Origin: Orrella dioscoreae
Lineage (GTDB): Bacteria; Pseudomonadota; Gammaproteobacteria; Burkholderiales; Burkholderiaceae_B
NCBI RefSeq assembly: GCF_900089455.2
Contig: NZ_LT907988.1
Location: forward strand, 1,674,001-1,738,000
Length of the DNA: 64,000 bases
Direction: 5' to 3'
Shown piece by piece: positions 50,745 through 58,598 of the stretch; position 1 is the first letter of the stretch; every line of letters starts with the position of its first letter. The position numbers and the translations under genes were made by a program. The notes under the pieces are model-generated. The model worked only from the letters and a program-made list of their open reading frames with translations. It was not told the origin of the DNA and searched no databases.

Positions 50745-51542
50745 ATGAATTCTCCCGTCGATTCCGCCATCGTGATGCCCGATGTGCAGAGTTCCGTCGA
50801 TATCCGCCAGATCCCCATCCAGCGCGTAGGCATCCGTGGCGTGCGTCATCCGATGCTGGTCGCCGGCGCGGACGGCGCGCAGCCGACCGTGGCGAACTGG
50901 ACGCTGACGGTGGCCCTGCCGGCCGAGGAGAAGGGCACGCACATGTCCCGCTTCATCGCGCTGCTGGAAAAGTATCGTCGCGTGCCCATGACGCCGGCGC
51001 TGTTCGCCACCATGGCGCGCGAGATGCTGCCGCTGCTGCACGCCGAGCGCGGCGATATCACCGCCACCTTCCCCTATTTCATCGAGAAGTCCGCGCCCGT
51101 GTCGGGCGTGCGCAGCCTGCTGGACTACGAAGTGCAGTGGACCGCGCGCGCCGGCGCGCAGGGCACCGAGTTCGAATTGTCGGTGCTCGTGCCCGTGACC
51201 AGCCTGTGCCCCTGCTCGAAGACCATCTCCGACTACGGCGCGCACAACCAGCGTTCGCACGTCACGGTCGTGGCCGTCATGCAGGACGAGAACGTCGACA
51301 TGGACGCCATGATCCGCCTGGTCGAAGACGAGGCATCGTGTGAGCTGTGGGGCCTGCTGAAGCGCCCCGACGAGAAATACGTCACCGAGCGCGCCTACGA
51401 CAACCCGAAGTTCGTCGAGGATCTGGTGCGCGACGTCGCGGTGCGGGTGAAGGCGCAGCCGGGCGTGTTGCGCTTCCGCGTCGAGGCCGAGAATTTCGAG
51501 TCCATCCACAATCATTCCGCGTACGCGGTGGTGGAAGGCTGA
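50745..51542 (+). CDS. folE2: GTP cyclohydrolase FolE2 (type IB)
   Basis: The 265-residue enzyme starts folate synthesis from GTP. The motif [18 protein letters not shown] holds the catalytic cysteine of the COG1469 family. It is metal-flexible, unlike zinc-dependent FolE. ATG 50745 follows CAGGTAAG. The 196-base gap upstream has CGCCCA/TGGGCG with GATAAT overlapping its end, a possible promoter. The gene appears monocistronic. Confidence 0.94.
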   Translation: MNSPVDSAIVMPDVQSSVDIRQIPIQRVGIRGVRHPMLVAGADGAQPTVANWTLTVALPAEEKGTHMSRFIALLEKYRRVPMTPALFATMAREMLPLLHAERGDITATFPYFIEKSAPVSGVRSLLDYEVQWTARAGAQGTEFELSVLVPVTSLCPCSKTISDYGAHNQRSHVTVVAVMQDENVDMDAMIRLVEDEASCELWGLLKRPDEKYVTERAYDNPKFVEDLVRDVAVRVKAQPGVLRFRVEAENFESIHNHSAYAVVEG

Positions 51543-51603
51543 CACGCAAGGCAGGCCGCGCGGCGGTTTTGCGACGGGGCTCCGTCCCTTTTTGGCAATG
51601 TTG

Positions 51604-51633
51604 TTGCCAATCGCATGATGTTTACGCGATAAT
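51604..51633 (+). promoter_or_regulatory. Promoter of the rpsF-priB-rpsR-rplI operon
   Basis: TTGCCA (51604-51609) and GATAAT (51628-51633) are 18 bases apart, predicting a leader of about 140 bases before rpsF. Confidence 0.65.
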
Positions 51634-51781
51634 CGAAAGCTTTCTTGCTCGACAGCGGGATTTTTCCGTTGCGGGCTGCCCCTTGCCCGGGGCGCGGCGT
51701 GTCTTTTGGGGGCACGCGCTGTGTTCAAAAACACAATAAAACACGCGCCGGCGGGCAAGACATCCCTAAGGAGTCGTACCC

Positions 51782-52159
51782 ATGCGTCATTACGAAGTCG
51801 TATTCATTGTCCACCCGGACCAGAGCGAGCAGGTGCCCGCCATGGTCGAGCGCTATCAGTCGCTCGTGACCGGTCAGGGCGGTGCCGTGCACCGTCTGGA
51901 AGATTGGGGCCGCCGCCAACTGGCCTACCCGATCCAGAAGCTGGTGAAGGCCCATTACGTGTGCCTGAACATCGAGTGCGGCCAGACCACGCTCGACGAG
52001 CTGGAGCATTCGTTCCGCTACAACGACGCCGTGCTGCGCCACCTGGTCATCAAGACCAAGGCTGCCCCCGCCGCCGCGTCGGTGATGATGAAGTCGGTCG
52101 AGCGCGAAGAGGCCCGCAAGGCCAGCGCCGAAGCCGCCGCTCCCGCCGAATCCGAGTAA
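51782..52159 (+). CDS. rpsF: 30S ribosomal protein S6
   Basis: The 125-residue protein starts [25 protein letters not shown] and shows the RRLAYPIQK-type segment, both typical of S6. The last 30 residues are Ala/Glu-rich. TAAGGAG precedes the ATG. It opens the S6-PriB-S18-L9 operon. Confidence 0.98.
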   Translation: MRHYEVVFIVHPDQSEQVPAMVERYQSLVTGQGGAVHRLEDWGRRQLAYPIQKLVKAHYVCLNIECGQTTLDELEHSFRYNDAVLRHLVIKTKAAPAAASVMMKSVEREEARKASAEAAAPAESE

Positions 52160-52194
52160 TTCCGGATCACGGCGTTTCGTATCGGCGAATCCTG

Positions 52195-52509
52195 GTGAAC
52201 CGGTTGGCGCTCAGTGCGCAGGTGCTCGAGATCGGGCCCTTGCGACACACCCCGGCCGGTGTGCCAGTGTTGGAAATGCAGTTGTCGCACGCTTCGGAAG
52301 TGATCGAGGCGAACCTCCCCCGGCGAGTGGAATTGACGCTGGCGGCGGTGGCCCTGGGAGACCAGGCGCGCATGTTGGCGGGAACGCCGCTCGGCGCAAG
52401 CTTGCACGTGGAAGGGTTTCTGGCCCCCGTGCGCAAGAGCGCCACGCGACTCGCCCTGCATATCCAGCAAGCCAGCAGGCAGGCGGTCGGCATCGACCCC
52501 GTGGCCTGA
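52195..52509 (+). CDS. priB: Primosomal replication protein N (PriB)
   Basis: The 104-residue single-stranded-DNA-binding OB-fold protein begins [34 protein letters not shown], a close match to betaproteobacterial PriB. The GTG start 52195 has no clear Shine-Dalgarno sequence. It lies between rpsF and rpsR as expected; the longer open frame upstream runs antisense-like through rpsF and is not used. Confidence 0.93.
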   Translation: MNRLALSAQVLEIGPLRHTPAGVPVLEMQLSHASEVIEANLPRRVELTLAAVALGDQARMLAGTPLGASLHVEGFLAPVRKSATRLALHIQQASRQAVGIDPVA

Positions 52510-52619
52510 GGCGGAATCCCCAATACGGCGCGCAGGCAAAGCCTTCATCACAGCAAGTCGACGTATTCACCCATATTCATGCCAGCCCCCTGGGGCGGCA
52601 ATTTTGAAAGAGGCACATC

Positions 52620-52892
52620 ATGGCTTTCTTCGGAAAACGCAAGGAAAAACGCAAGTTCACGCAGCAAAACCCGCTCTTCAAGCGCCGCAAGTTCTGCCGC
52701 TTCACGGCAGCCGGCGTCGACGAGATCGACTACAAGGATCTGGACACGCTGCGTGATTTCGTCCAGGAAAACGGCAAGATCATTCCCGCCCGCTTGACCG
52801 GCACCAAGGCCCACTACCAGCGCCAGCTCGACACCGCGATCAAGCGCGCGCGCTTCCTGGCCCTGCTGTCCTACACCGACAACCACAACTGA
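52620..52892 (+). CDS. rpsR: 30S ribosomal protein S18
   Basis: The 90-residue protein has the S18 core [48 protein letters not shown] precedes the ATG. S18 binds S6 in the platform of the 30S subunit. Confidence 0.98.
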   Translation: MAFFGKRKEKRKFTQQNPLFKRRKFCRFTAAGVDEIDYKDLDTLRDFVQENGKIIPARLTGTKAHYQRQLDTAIKRARFLALLSYTDNHN

Positions 52893-52908
52893 TCCCGGGG
52901 GAATTGAC

Positions 52909-53364
52909 ATGCAAATCATCCTGCTCGAAAAACTGGTCAACCTGGGTAACCTGGGCGACGTCGTTCGCGTGCGTGACGGTTACGCCCGCAACTTCCTGAT
53001 CCCCCAGAAGAAGGCCCGCCGCGCCACCGAAGCCGCGCTGAAGGAATTCGAAGCGCGCCGCGCCGAACTGGAAAAGGTCCAGGCCGAGAAGCTGGCCGCC
53101 GCTCAGAAGGAAGGCGAGCGTCTGGAAGGCTTCAACCTGAAGATCTCGCAGAAGGCTGGCGTTGACGGCCGTCTGTTCGGTTCGGTCACCAACCAGGACA
53201 TCGCCACCGCGCTGCAGAAGGAAGGCTTTGCCTCCGTCGAGAAGTCGCTGGTGCGCCTGCCCGACGGTCCCTTCAAGGCCGTGGGCGAGTACTCGCTCCA
53301 AGTCGCGCTGCACGCCGACGTGGTCGCGAACGTGAACCTGGTTGTCGTGGGCGAAATCAACTAA
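52909..53364 (+). CDS. rplI: 50S ribosomal protein L9
   Basis: The 151-residue protein begins [36 protein letters not shown], diagnostic of L9, followed by the long helix and C-terminal RNA-binding domain. GGGGGAA precedes the ATG. It ends the operon at a strong terminator. Confidence 0.98.
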   Translation: MQIILLEKLVNLGNLGDVVRVRDGYARNFLIPQKKARRATEAALKEFEARRAELEKVQAEKLAAAQKEGERLEGFNLKISQKAGVDGRLFGSVTNQDIATALQKEGFASVEKSLVRLPDGPFKAVGEYSLQVALHADVVANVNLVVVGEIN

Positions 53365-53384
53365 GGTTGAAGGCGTTCCGCAGC

Positions 53385-53410
53385 AAAAAGCCGGCTTAGG
53401 CCGGCTTTTT
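53385..53410. terminator. Intrinsic terminator of the rpsF operon
   Basis: AAAAAGCCGGC (53385-53395), loop TTAG, GCCGGCTTTTT (53400-53410), 21 bases after the rplI stop. Confidence 0.93.
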
Positions 53411-53478
53411 GTTTCTTGGCGCCATCCTCGCCAGAGAGTGGCTTGCCACCGGTTCTTCCCTTTCCTGGAGTGCCTGCC

Positions 53479-54330
53479 TTGACCCCCGCTGTGACCTCGG
53501 TAGACGACGCTGTGCAAGCGCCCCCCGGTCTGGACGCCTGGCTGGCTGCCGCGCGCGCGACGCCCGAGCCCGACGGCGTGAGCGAGGTGGACATCGGCGG
53601 TGTACGCTGCGTGGTCAAGCGCCGGCGCCGCCCCAGCCGCGCGCCGCTCGATTACGGGCTGCGCTATCTGCGTGCCGCGTCCCTGTCGGCGTTCTGCCGC
53701 CTGTTCCTGGGCGAATTCCCGTCTCCCAAGGTGCTGCTGCGCAACGGCCTGGCCGACGAAGCGCGGCGCCTGCGTCACTGGCGCGCCCGCGGTTGCGCGG
53801 TGCCAGCGGTGTACGCAGAGGAACCCGGCATGCTGGTGCTGGCCTATGTGGGCACCAGTTTTCCCGGCCACCTGCGCCGCGCCGATGCGCCCACGCGCCT
53901 GGCCCTGCTGCGCGCCGCCGGAGAAGACCTGGCGCGCTTCCACCAGGCAGGCGGCTGGCATGGCGGCGCGCAGTTGCGCAACATCACCGTGCTGGACGGA
54001 CGCCGCTGGCGCATCGATTTCGAGGAGAACATCGGCGGGGCGCTGAGCCTGCCCTTGGCCCAGGCGTATGATGTGCTGCAAGCCAGCCTGTCGCTGATGG
54101 GCCTGGGCCGCGTCCAGAATCCCGACTGGCCCGCCATGGGGCAGGCCTTGCTCGATGGCTACCTGTCCGTCCAGGATGACGCCCTCGTGCGCGAACAATT
54201 ACGTGCCATGGCCAGGACGCTGGGGCGCGTGGCGCGTCCGCTGCGCCCCGTGCTGGCCCGCTTGCCGTGGCGAGACGTGCAGGGCTTCCTGCGCACCGCC
54301 GATCTCATGCAGAGTCTTTCCCAGCCATGA
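53479..54330 (+). CDS. Kinase-fold protein next to dnaB, altered catalytic loop
   Basis: The 283-residue protein resembles small bacterial phosphotransferases of the Kdo-kinase/RIO type. The catalytic-loop-like H161-G-G163-A-Q-L-R-N168 is followed by D180 in RIDFEEN, which matches the metal-binding DFG aspartate. The residue at the usual catalytic Asp (third in HxDxxxxN) is G163. VKRRRRPSR may be the ATP-lysine strand. The substrate is unknown. TTG 53479 is chosen for its GGAG eight bases upstream. The stop overlaps dnaB (ATGA). Confidence 0.7.
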   Translation: MTPAVTSVDDAVQAPPGLDAWLAAARATPEPDGVSEVDIGGVRCVVKRRRRPSRAPLDYGLRYLRAASLSAFCRLFLGEFPSPKVLLRNGLADEARRLRHWRARGCAVPAVYAEEPGMLVLAYVGTSFPGHLRRADAPTRLALLRAAGEDLARFHQAGGWHGGAQLRNITVLDGRRWRIDFEENIGGALSLPLAQAYDVLQASLSLMGLGRVQNPDWPAMGQALLDGYLSVQDDALVREQLRAMARTLGRVARPLRPVLARLPWRDVQGFLRTADLMQSLSQP

Positions 54331-55706
54331 ACAGTCCGACCTCCGACAAAGAACTCGAATACCTGCGCGTCCCGCCCCACTCGGTCGAGGCCGAGCAGTC
54401 GGTCCTGGGCGGCCTGCTGCTGGACAACGGCGCCTGGGACCGCATTGGCGATGTGCTGAGCGAAAACGACTTCTATCGCCATGACCACCGCCTGATCTGG
54501 CAGCATATCGCGCGCCTCATCAGCCTGTCGCGCCCGGCGGACGTGGTGACGGTGAACGAGTCGCTGGATACGGCGGGCAAGTCGGCCGAAGCAGGCGGCA
54601 TCGCCTACCTGAACGCGCTGGCCCACAACACGCCTTCCGCGGCCAACATCCGCCGCTATGGCGAAATCGTGCGCGAGCGTTCCGTGCTGCGCAAGCTGGT
54701 GACGATCGCGGACGAAATCGCCGCGGCCGCCTTCAATCCCAACGGCAAGGACGCGCGGCAACTGCTGGATGACGCCGAATCCAAGGTCTTCAAGATCGCC
54801 GAGGAAAGCGCCAGCAACACCTCGGGCTTCAAGGAAATCCAGCCGCTGCTCACGCAGGTGGTCGAGCGCATCGACGAGCTGTATCACCGCGAATCGGATT
54901 CGGACGTCACGGGCGTGCCCACGGGTTTCGCCGATCTCGACAAGATGACTTCGGGCCTGCAAGGCGGCGACCTCATCATCGTGGCGGGCCGTCCCTCGAT
55001 GGGCAAGACCTCGTTCTCGATGAACATCGGCGAGCACATCGCCATCGAGCAGGGCCTGCCGGTGGCCGTGTTCTCCATGGAAATGGGCGCGGTGCAGCTG
55101 GCGCAACGCATGCTGGGTTCGGTTGGCCTGCTGGACCAGCACCGCATGCGTACCGGCAAGCTGACGGCCGAGGACTGGCCGCGCGTGACCCATGCGGTGC
55201 AGAAGATGCAGGATGCACAGGTCTACATCGACGAGACGCCGGCGCTCAGCCCGATGGAAGTGCGTGCGCGCGCACGTCGCCTGGCGCGCCAATGCGGCCA
55301 GCTGGGCCTGATCATCATCGACTACATGCAGCTCATGTCGGGCAACGGCGGCGCGTCCAGCGAGAACCGCGCGGCCGAAGTGTCGGAAATCAGCCGCTCG
55401 CTGAAGGGCCTGGCCAAGGAATTGAATTGCCCGCTGATCGCGCTGTCGCAGCTGAACCGAAGCCTGGAGCAGCGTCCCAACAAGCGCCCCGTGATGAGCG
55501 ACTTGCGTGAATCGGGCGCCATCGAGCAGGACGCGGACGTGATCCTCTTCATCTACCGTGACGAGGTCTACAACCCCGACTCGCCGGACAAGGGCAGCGC
55601 CGAAATCATTATCGGCAAGCAGCGTAACGGCCCGATCGGCACGGTCAGGCTGACGTTCCAGGGCTCCAGCACGCGCTTCCTGAACTTCTCCGCGGCGGGG
55701 TACTAA
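54327..55706 (+). CDS. dnaB: Replicative DNA helicase DnaB
   Basis: The 459-residue hexameric helicase has the N-terminal domain (PPHSVEAEQSVLGGLLLDN), a linker, and a RecA-like motor with Walker A GRPSMGKTS (221-229), FSMEMGAVQLAQRML and IIIDYMQLM. It is coupled to the kinase-fold gene. No intein is present. Confidence 0.98.
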   Translation: MNSPTSDKELEYLRVPPHSVEAEQSVLGGLLLDNGAWDRIGDVLSENDFYRHDHRLIWQHIARLISLSRPADVVTVNESLDTAGKSAEAGGIAYLNALAHNTPSAANIRRYGEIVRERSVLRKLVTIADEIAAAAFNPNGKDARQLLDDAESKVFKIAEESASNTSGFKEIQPLLTQVVERIDELYHRESDSDVTGVPTGFADLDKMTSGLQGGDLIIVAGRPSMGKTSFSMNIGEHIAIEQGLPVAVFSMEMGAVQLAQRMLGSVGLLDQHRMRTGKLTAEDWPRVTHAVQKMQDAQVYIDETPALSPMEVRARARRLARQCGQLGLIIIDYMQLMSGNGGASSENRAAEVSEISRSLKGLAKELNCPLIALSQLNRSLEQRPNKRPVMSDLRESGAIEQDADVILFIYRDEVYNPDSPDKGSAEIIIGKQRNGPIGTVRLTFQGSSTRFLNFSAAGY

Positions 55707-55790
55707 GCCCACCCCCGAGGCGCTGCGTGCCTCCCCCTCAAGGGGGCGGTGCTGGCGGACCGGCGGAGCCGGCTCCGCGGCACCCTGGGT
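55706..55790. repeat. REP-like GC-rich intergenic element, copy 2
   Basis: After the dnaB stop lie CCACCCCCGAGGCGCTGCG, CCTCCCCCTCAAGGGGG (self-complementary) and GGCGGAGCCGGCTCCGC (self-complementary). It resembles the element at 25865-25910 and the kind of dispersed palindromic repeat common in Burkholderiales intergenic regions. Confidence 0.5.
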
Positions 55791-55839
55791 TTGGGTACCG
55801 CTGCTTGCAGGGGGGGTTGTTCTGCTGTCGTGCAAAAGA

Positions 55840-55864
55840 AAAAGCCCGGGTGTTCCGGGCTTTT
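55840..55864. terminator. Bidirectional terminator between dnaB and the D-Ala-D-Ala peptidase gene
   Basis: AAAAGCCCGG (55840-55849), loop GTGTT, CCGGGCTTTT (55855-55864), placed between convergent genes. Confidence 0.9.
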
Positions 55865-55885
55865 GCTTTTTGCGGGGGTTTGCGT

Positions 55886-57202
55886 TTACTGGGCCGAGGC
55901 GATGACCTTGCCGGCGTTGGCGATCAGCATCTTGCGCACGCGGCTGGCGTCGCCGATGCGGGAGAGCTTGCCTTCCGAGTTCAGCAGCACGACGGCAAGG
56001 TCGCGGCCATTGATGCGGGTGAGCATGACCAGGCATTCGCCGGCTTCGTTGATGAAGCCGGTCTTGGAGACGGTGATGTCCCAGTCGGACTTGGTCACGA
56101 GCAGGTTGGTGTTGCGGTAGCGCTCGACCTTGCCCGAGCCGACCTCGATGTCTTCCTCGTCGTCGGTGCTGTAGCGGCGGATGAGCGGCTGTTGGCCGGC
56201 GGCGCTCAGCAGTTTCACCAGGTCGCTGGGCGTGGAGACGTTTTCGCTGGAGAGGCCGGTGGGCTCGACGAAGCGGCTGCGGCGCATGCCCAGCGAGGCG
56301 GCCTTGGCGTTCATGGCGCGCACGAATGCCGCCTGGCCGCCCGGATAGCTGCGACCCAGCGCATGGGCGGCGCGGTTCTCGGAGGACATCAGCGCCAGGT
56401 GCAGCAGGTCGGCGCGGGTCAGCGCCGATCCCACCGACAGGCGCGAGCGCGAGTTGCGCTGGCGGTCGATGTCGTCGCTGGTGATGGTGATCTTCTCGTG
56501 CATCGGCAGCTTGCCGTCCAGCACCACCAGGGCCGTCATGAGCTTGGTGATGGAGGCGATGGGGCGCACGGTGTTGGCGTTCTTGCCCACCAGCACTTCG
56601 GCGCTGGAGAGATCCTGCACCAGCGCAACCGAGGAGCGCAGGCCCAGGGCGCCGATGCCCACTGCCGGCGCGGCGTCGTCCAGGCCCGCCGGGACCGGAG
56701 GGCGCAGGGCCGCGCGCACCGGCACGGCCGTGGTGGCCTGGTTGCGGGGGCGGGTCACGATCTCGCTGCCGCGGCTGGAGCTGGCGCGCCGGGCGCTGGT
56801 CTTGCTGCTGGCGGTCCTGGCCGTGGCTTTGCTGCTGGCCTTGCTCGGGGTCTTGGCCGCGCGCTTGGCGCTGGCCTTGCTGCTGGTCTTGGCGCTGGCC
56901 TTGGCGGGCGCGGCCTTGGCGGCGCGCTTGCTTGCCGTCTTCGAGGACGCGGCCTTGGTGGCCGGCTTGGCCGTGGCCTTGCTCGTGGCCTTGCTGGTCG
57001 TCTTGGTGGCGCTCCTGGCGCCAGATTTGGCGGCCGCGGCCTTCGCCTTGCGCGCTTCTTCCTTCTTGGCGACGCTGGACCTGGCCTTGCTGTCGGTGGA
57101 GGACGATGCCGCCCAGCCTGCGCCGGGAGCCAGGCACAACGCCAGGAGGCAGGGGACGAAAGCGCGCACGAAGCGCTCGCGCAGGGAACGGACAGGCTGC
57201 AT
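55886..57202 (-). CDS. Serine D-Ala-D-Ala carboxy/endopeptidase with histone-H1-like spacer
   Basis: The 438-residue S11-family (PBP7/DacA type) enzyme trims peptidoglycan peptides in the periplasm. A signal peptide (about 1-31, ending GAGWA) precedes the catalytic domain with SITK (S217, K220), SSEN and KTG. Between them, residues about 33-150 are a Lys/Ala/Ser/Thr-rich repeat region (KASAKTSSKASAKRAAK) like histone H1 tails and unusual in this family. A palindrome overlaps its likely promoter. Confidence 0.92.
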   Translation of the reverse strand: MQPVRSLRERFVRAFVPCLLALCLAPGAGWAASSSTDSKARSSVAKKEEARKAKAAAAKSGARSATKTTSKATSKATAKPATKAASSKTASKRAAKAAPAKASAKTSSKASAKRAAKTPSKASSKATARTASSKTSARRASSSRGSEIVTRPRNQATTAVPVRAALRPPVPAGLDDAAPAVGIGALGLRSSVALVQDLSSAEVLVGKNANTVRPIASITKLMTALVVLDGKLPMHEKITITSDDIDRQRNSRSRLSVGSALTRADLLHLALMSSENRAAHALGRSYPGGQAAFVRAMNAKAASLGMRRSRFVEPTGLSSENVSTPSDLVKLLSAAGQQPLIRRYSTDDEEDIEVGSGKVERYRNTNLLVTKSDWDITVSKTGFINEAGECLVMLTRINGRDLAVVLLNSEGKLSRIGDASRVRKMLIANAGKVIASAQ

Positions 57203-57512
57203 GATCGGACCGGGAAAGACTGTTATGGGGAACTGTTATGGGGACGGGGTGTCCCCAGGGGCCAGGCGCCTGTTGGCCGGGCGCGACGCGCCGCACGGCG
57301 ACAGCAAGCTGCAAAATTTCTGAAAAATTATATGCTTAGGAATCCAAGCTGAGAATCAGCTTGAGGAAAAAGGCAGGGGAAATTTTGTGACAAGCGGCCC
57401 CGCAGGGGGTTGCGCCGGGCGCAACCATAGCGCAGTTTCCCTGCCAGGAGGCTGAATGCGCCACGGGCTGCGGCAAAGCCGCCACGCGGCGCGCAGGCAA
57501 GCCGGCCATGCC
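57203..57512. other. 310-base gap between pdxA and the peptidase gene
   Basis: The gap holds a minus-strand TATAAT (57332-57327), a palindrome (57345-57363) and a perfect hairpin GGTTGCGC-CGG-GCGCAACC (57408-57426) without a T-run, 87 bases after the pdxA stop. The central part is A/T-rich. I see no gene. Confidence 0.6.
57345..57363. promoter_or_regulatory. Palindrome at the peptidase promoter
   Basis: CAAGCTGA-GAA-TCAGCTTG is a perfect palindrome with eight-base arms. On the minus strand it covers the -35 zone of a promoter whose -10 is TATAAT (57332-57327). It could be a repressor site or a hairpin at the end of the pdxA transcript; there is no T-run directly after it. Confidence 0.55.
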
Positions 57513-58574
57513 TCAGCCGCTCGCCGCTCCCGCAGGCGTCATGGCCAGCGCCAGGGCGAATGCTGCGCCCAGCGAGGCAGGGTCGGCGATGCCTTGCCCC
57601 GCGATGTCGAAGGCGGTGCCGTGGTCCACGCTGGTGCGTACGAAGGGCAGGCCCACCGTGACGTTCACGCCGTGGTCCACGCCCAGGTATTTCACCGGGA
57701 TCAATCCCTGGTCGTGGTACTGGGCGACCACGATGTCGAATTCCCCCCGGCGCGCGCGCATGAAGATCGTGTCGCCGGGCCAGGGGCCGCTGGCGTCCAC
57801 GCCCTGGGCGCGGGCCGCGGCAATGGCAGGGGCGATGACGTCGAGGTCTTCCCGGCCGAACTTGCCGGCTTCGCCCGCGTGGGGGTTCAGGCCCGCGACC
57901 GCGACGCGCGGCCGGGCAATGCCTGCCTGGCGGCAGGCGCGGTCTGCCAGCAAAATGGCGCGCAATTCCGCATCGGGCGTGATCGCGGCGGGCACCTGGG
58001 CCAGCGCGATGTGGATCGTCACCAGCAGTACGCGCAGTTCGTCGTTCACCAGCATCATCGCGTAGTCGCGCGTGCCTGACCGTTCGGCCAGGATTTCCGT
58101 GTGGCCGGGGAAGTCCAGTCCGGCGGCCTGCATGGACGCCTTGTTCAACGGCGCGGTCACGATGGCCCGCAGGCGGCCGGCAAGCGCGTCGTCGATGGCC
58201 GCCGTCACGCTGTCATAGGCGGCGCGGCCAGCCAGGGCGCTGATCTCGCCGATGGGCAGGTCGGCAGGCAGGGGCGGGGTGCAGCGGATCACGTCGATGC
58301 AGTCCGGCAGCAGGCGTGCCGCGGCGGGCGTGTCGGTCTCTTGTACCGAGATGCCGGGCGCCCAACGCGCCACCGCGCGCGCCAAGGCCGCGGCATCGCC
58401 ATAGACCACGGCAGGCGCGGGCAGGCCTTGCCGCCACGATTTGGCGACAATCTCCGGCCCGATCCCAGCCGCATCGCCCAGCGTGATGGCGATCGGCAGG
58501 CGGACCTGCGGCAGGCGATCCTGCGGCAGGCGATCCCCCGGATCCTGCGAGGCGGGCAAGACGGCGGCGCTCAT
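57513..58574 (-). CDS. pdxA: 4-hydroxythreonine-4-phosphate dehydrogenase PdxA
   Basis: The 353-residue NAD-dependent enzyme acts in pyridoxal phosphate synthesis. ITLGDAAGIGPEIV, VTAPLNKASMQAAG, FPGHTEILAERSG and GLNPHAGEAGKFG are conserved; the usual GDPAGIGPE has Ala for Pro. The N terminus carries two exact 15-base repeats (58506-58535) encoding DRLPQ twice. It lies 24 bases upstream, on the same strand, of nothing closer than the peptidase gene, and follows phoH by 24 bases, so phoH-pdxA may be one transcript. Confidence 0.93.
   Translation of the reverse strand: MSAAVLPASQDPGDRLPQDRLPQVRLPIAITLGDAAGIGPEIVAKSWRQGLPAPAVVYGDAAALARAVARWAPGISVQETDTPAAARLLPDCIDVIRCTPPLPADLPIGEISALAGRAAYDSVTAAIDDALAGRLRAIVTAPLNKASMQAAGLDFPGHTEILAERSGTRDYAMMLVNDELRVLLVTIHIALAQVPAAITPDAELRAILLADRACRQAGIARPRVAVAGLNPHAGEAGKFGREDLDVIAPAIAAARAQGVDASGPWPGDTIFMRARRGEFDIVVAQYHDQGLIPVKYLGVDHGVNVTVGLPFVRTSVDHGTAFDIAGQGIADPASLGAAFALALAMTPAGAASG
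58506..58535. repeat. Exact 15-base tandem duplication in pdxA
   Basis: CTGCGGCAGGCGATC occurs at 58506-58520 and 58521-58535. It keeps the frame and duplicates DRLPQ near the PdxA N terminus. Confidence 0.9.
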
Positions 58575-58598
58575 GTCCGCCGTCTTGCCTGGCCAGTG

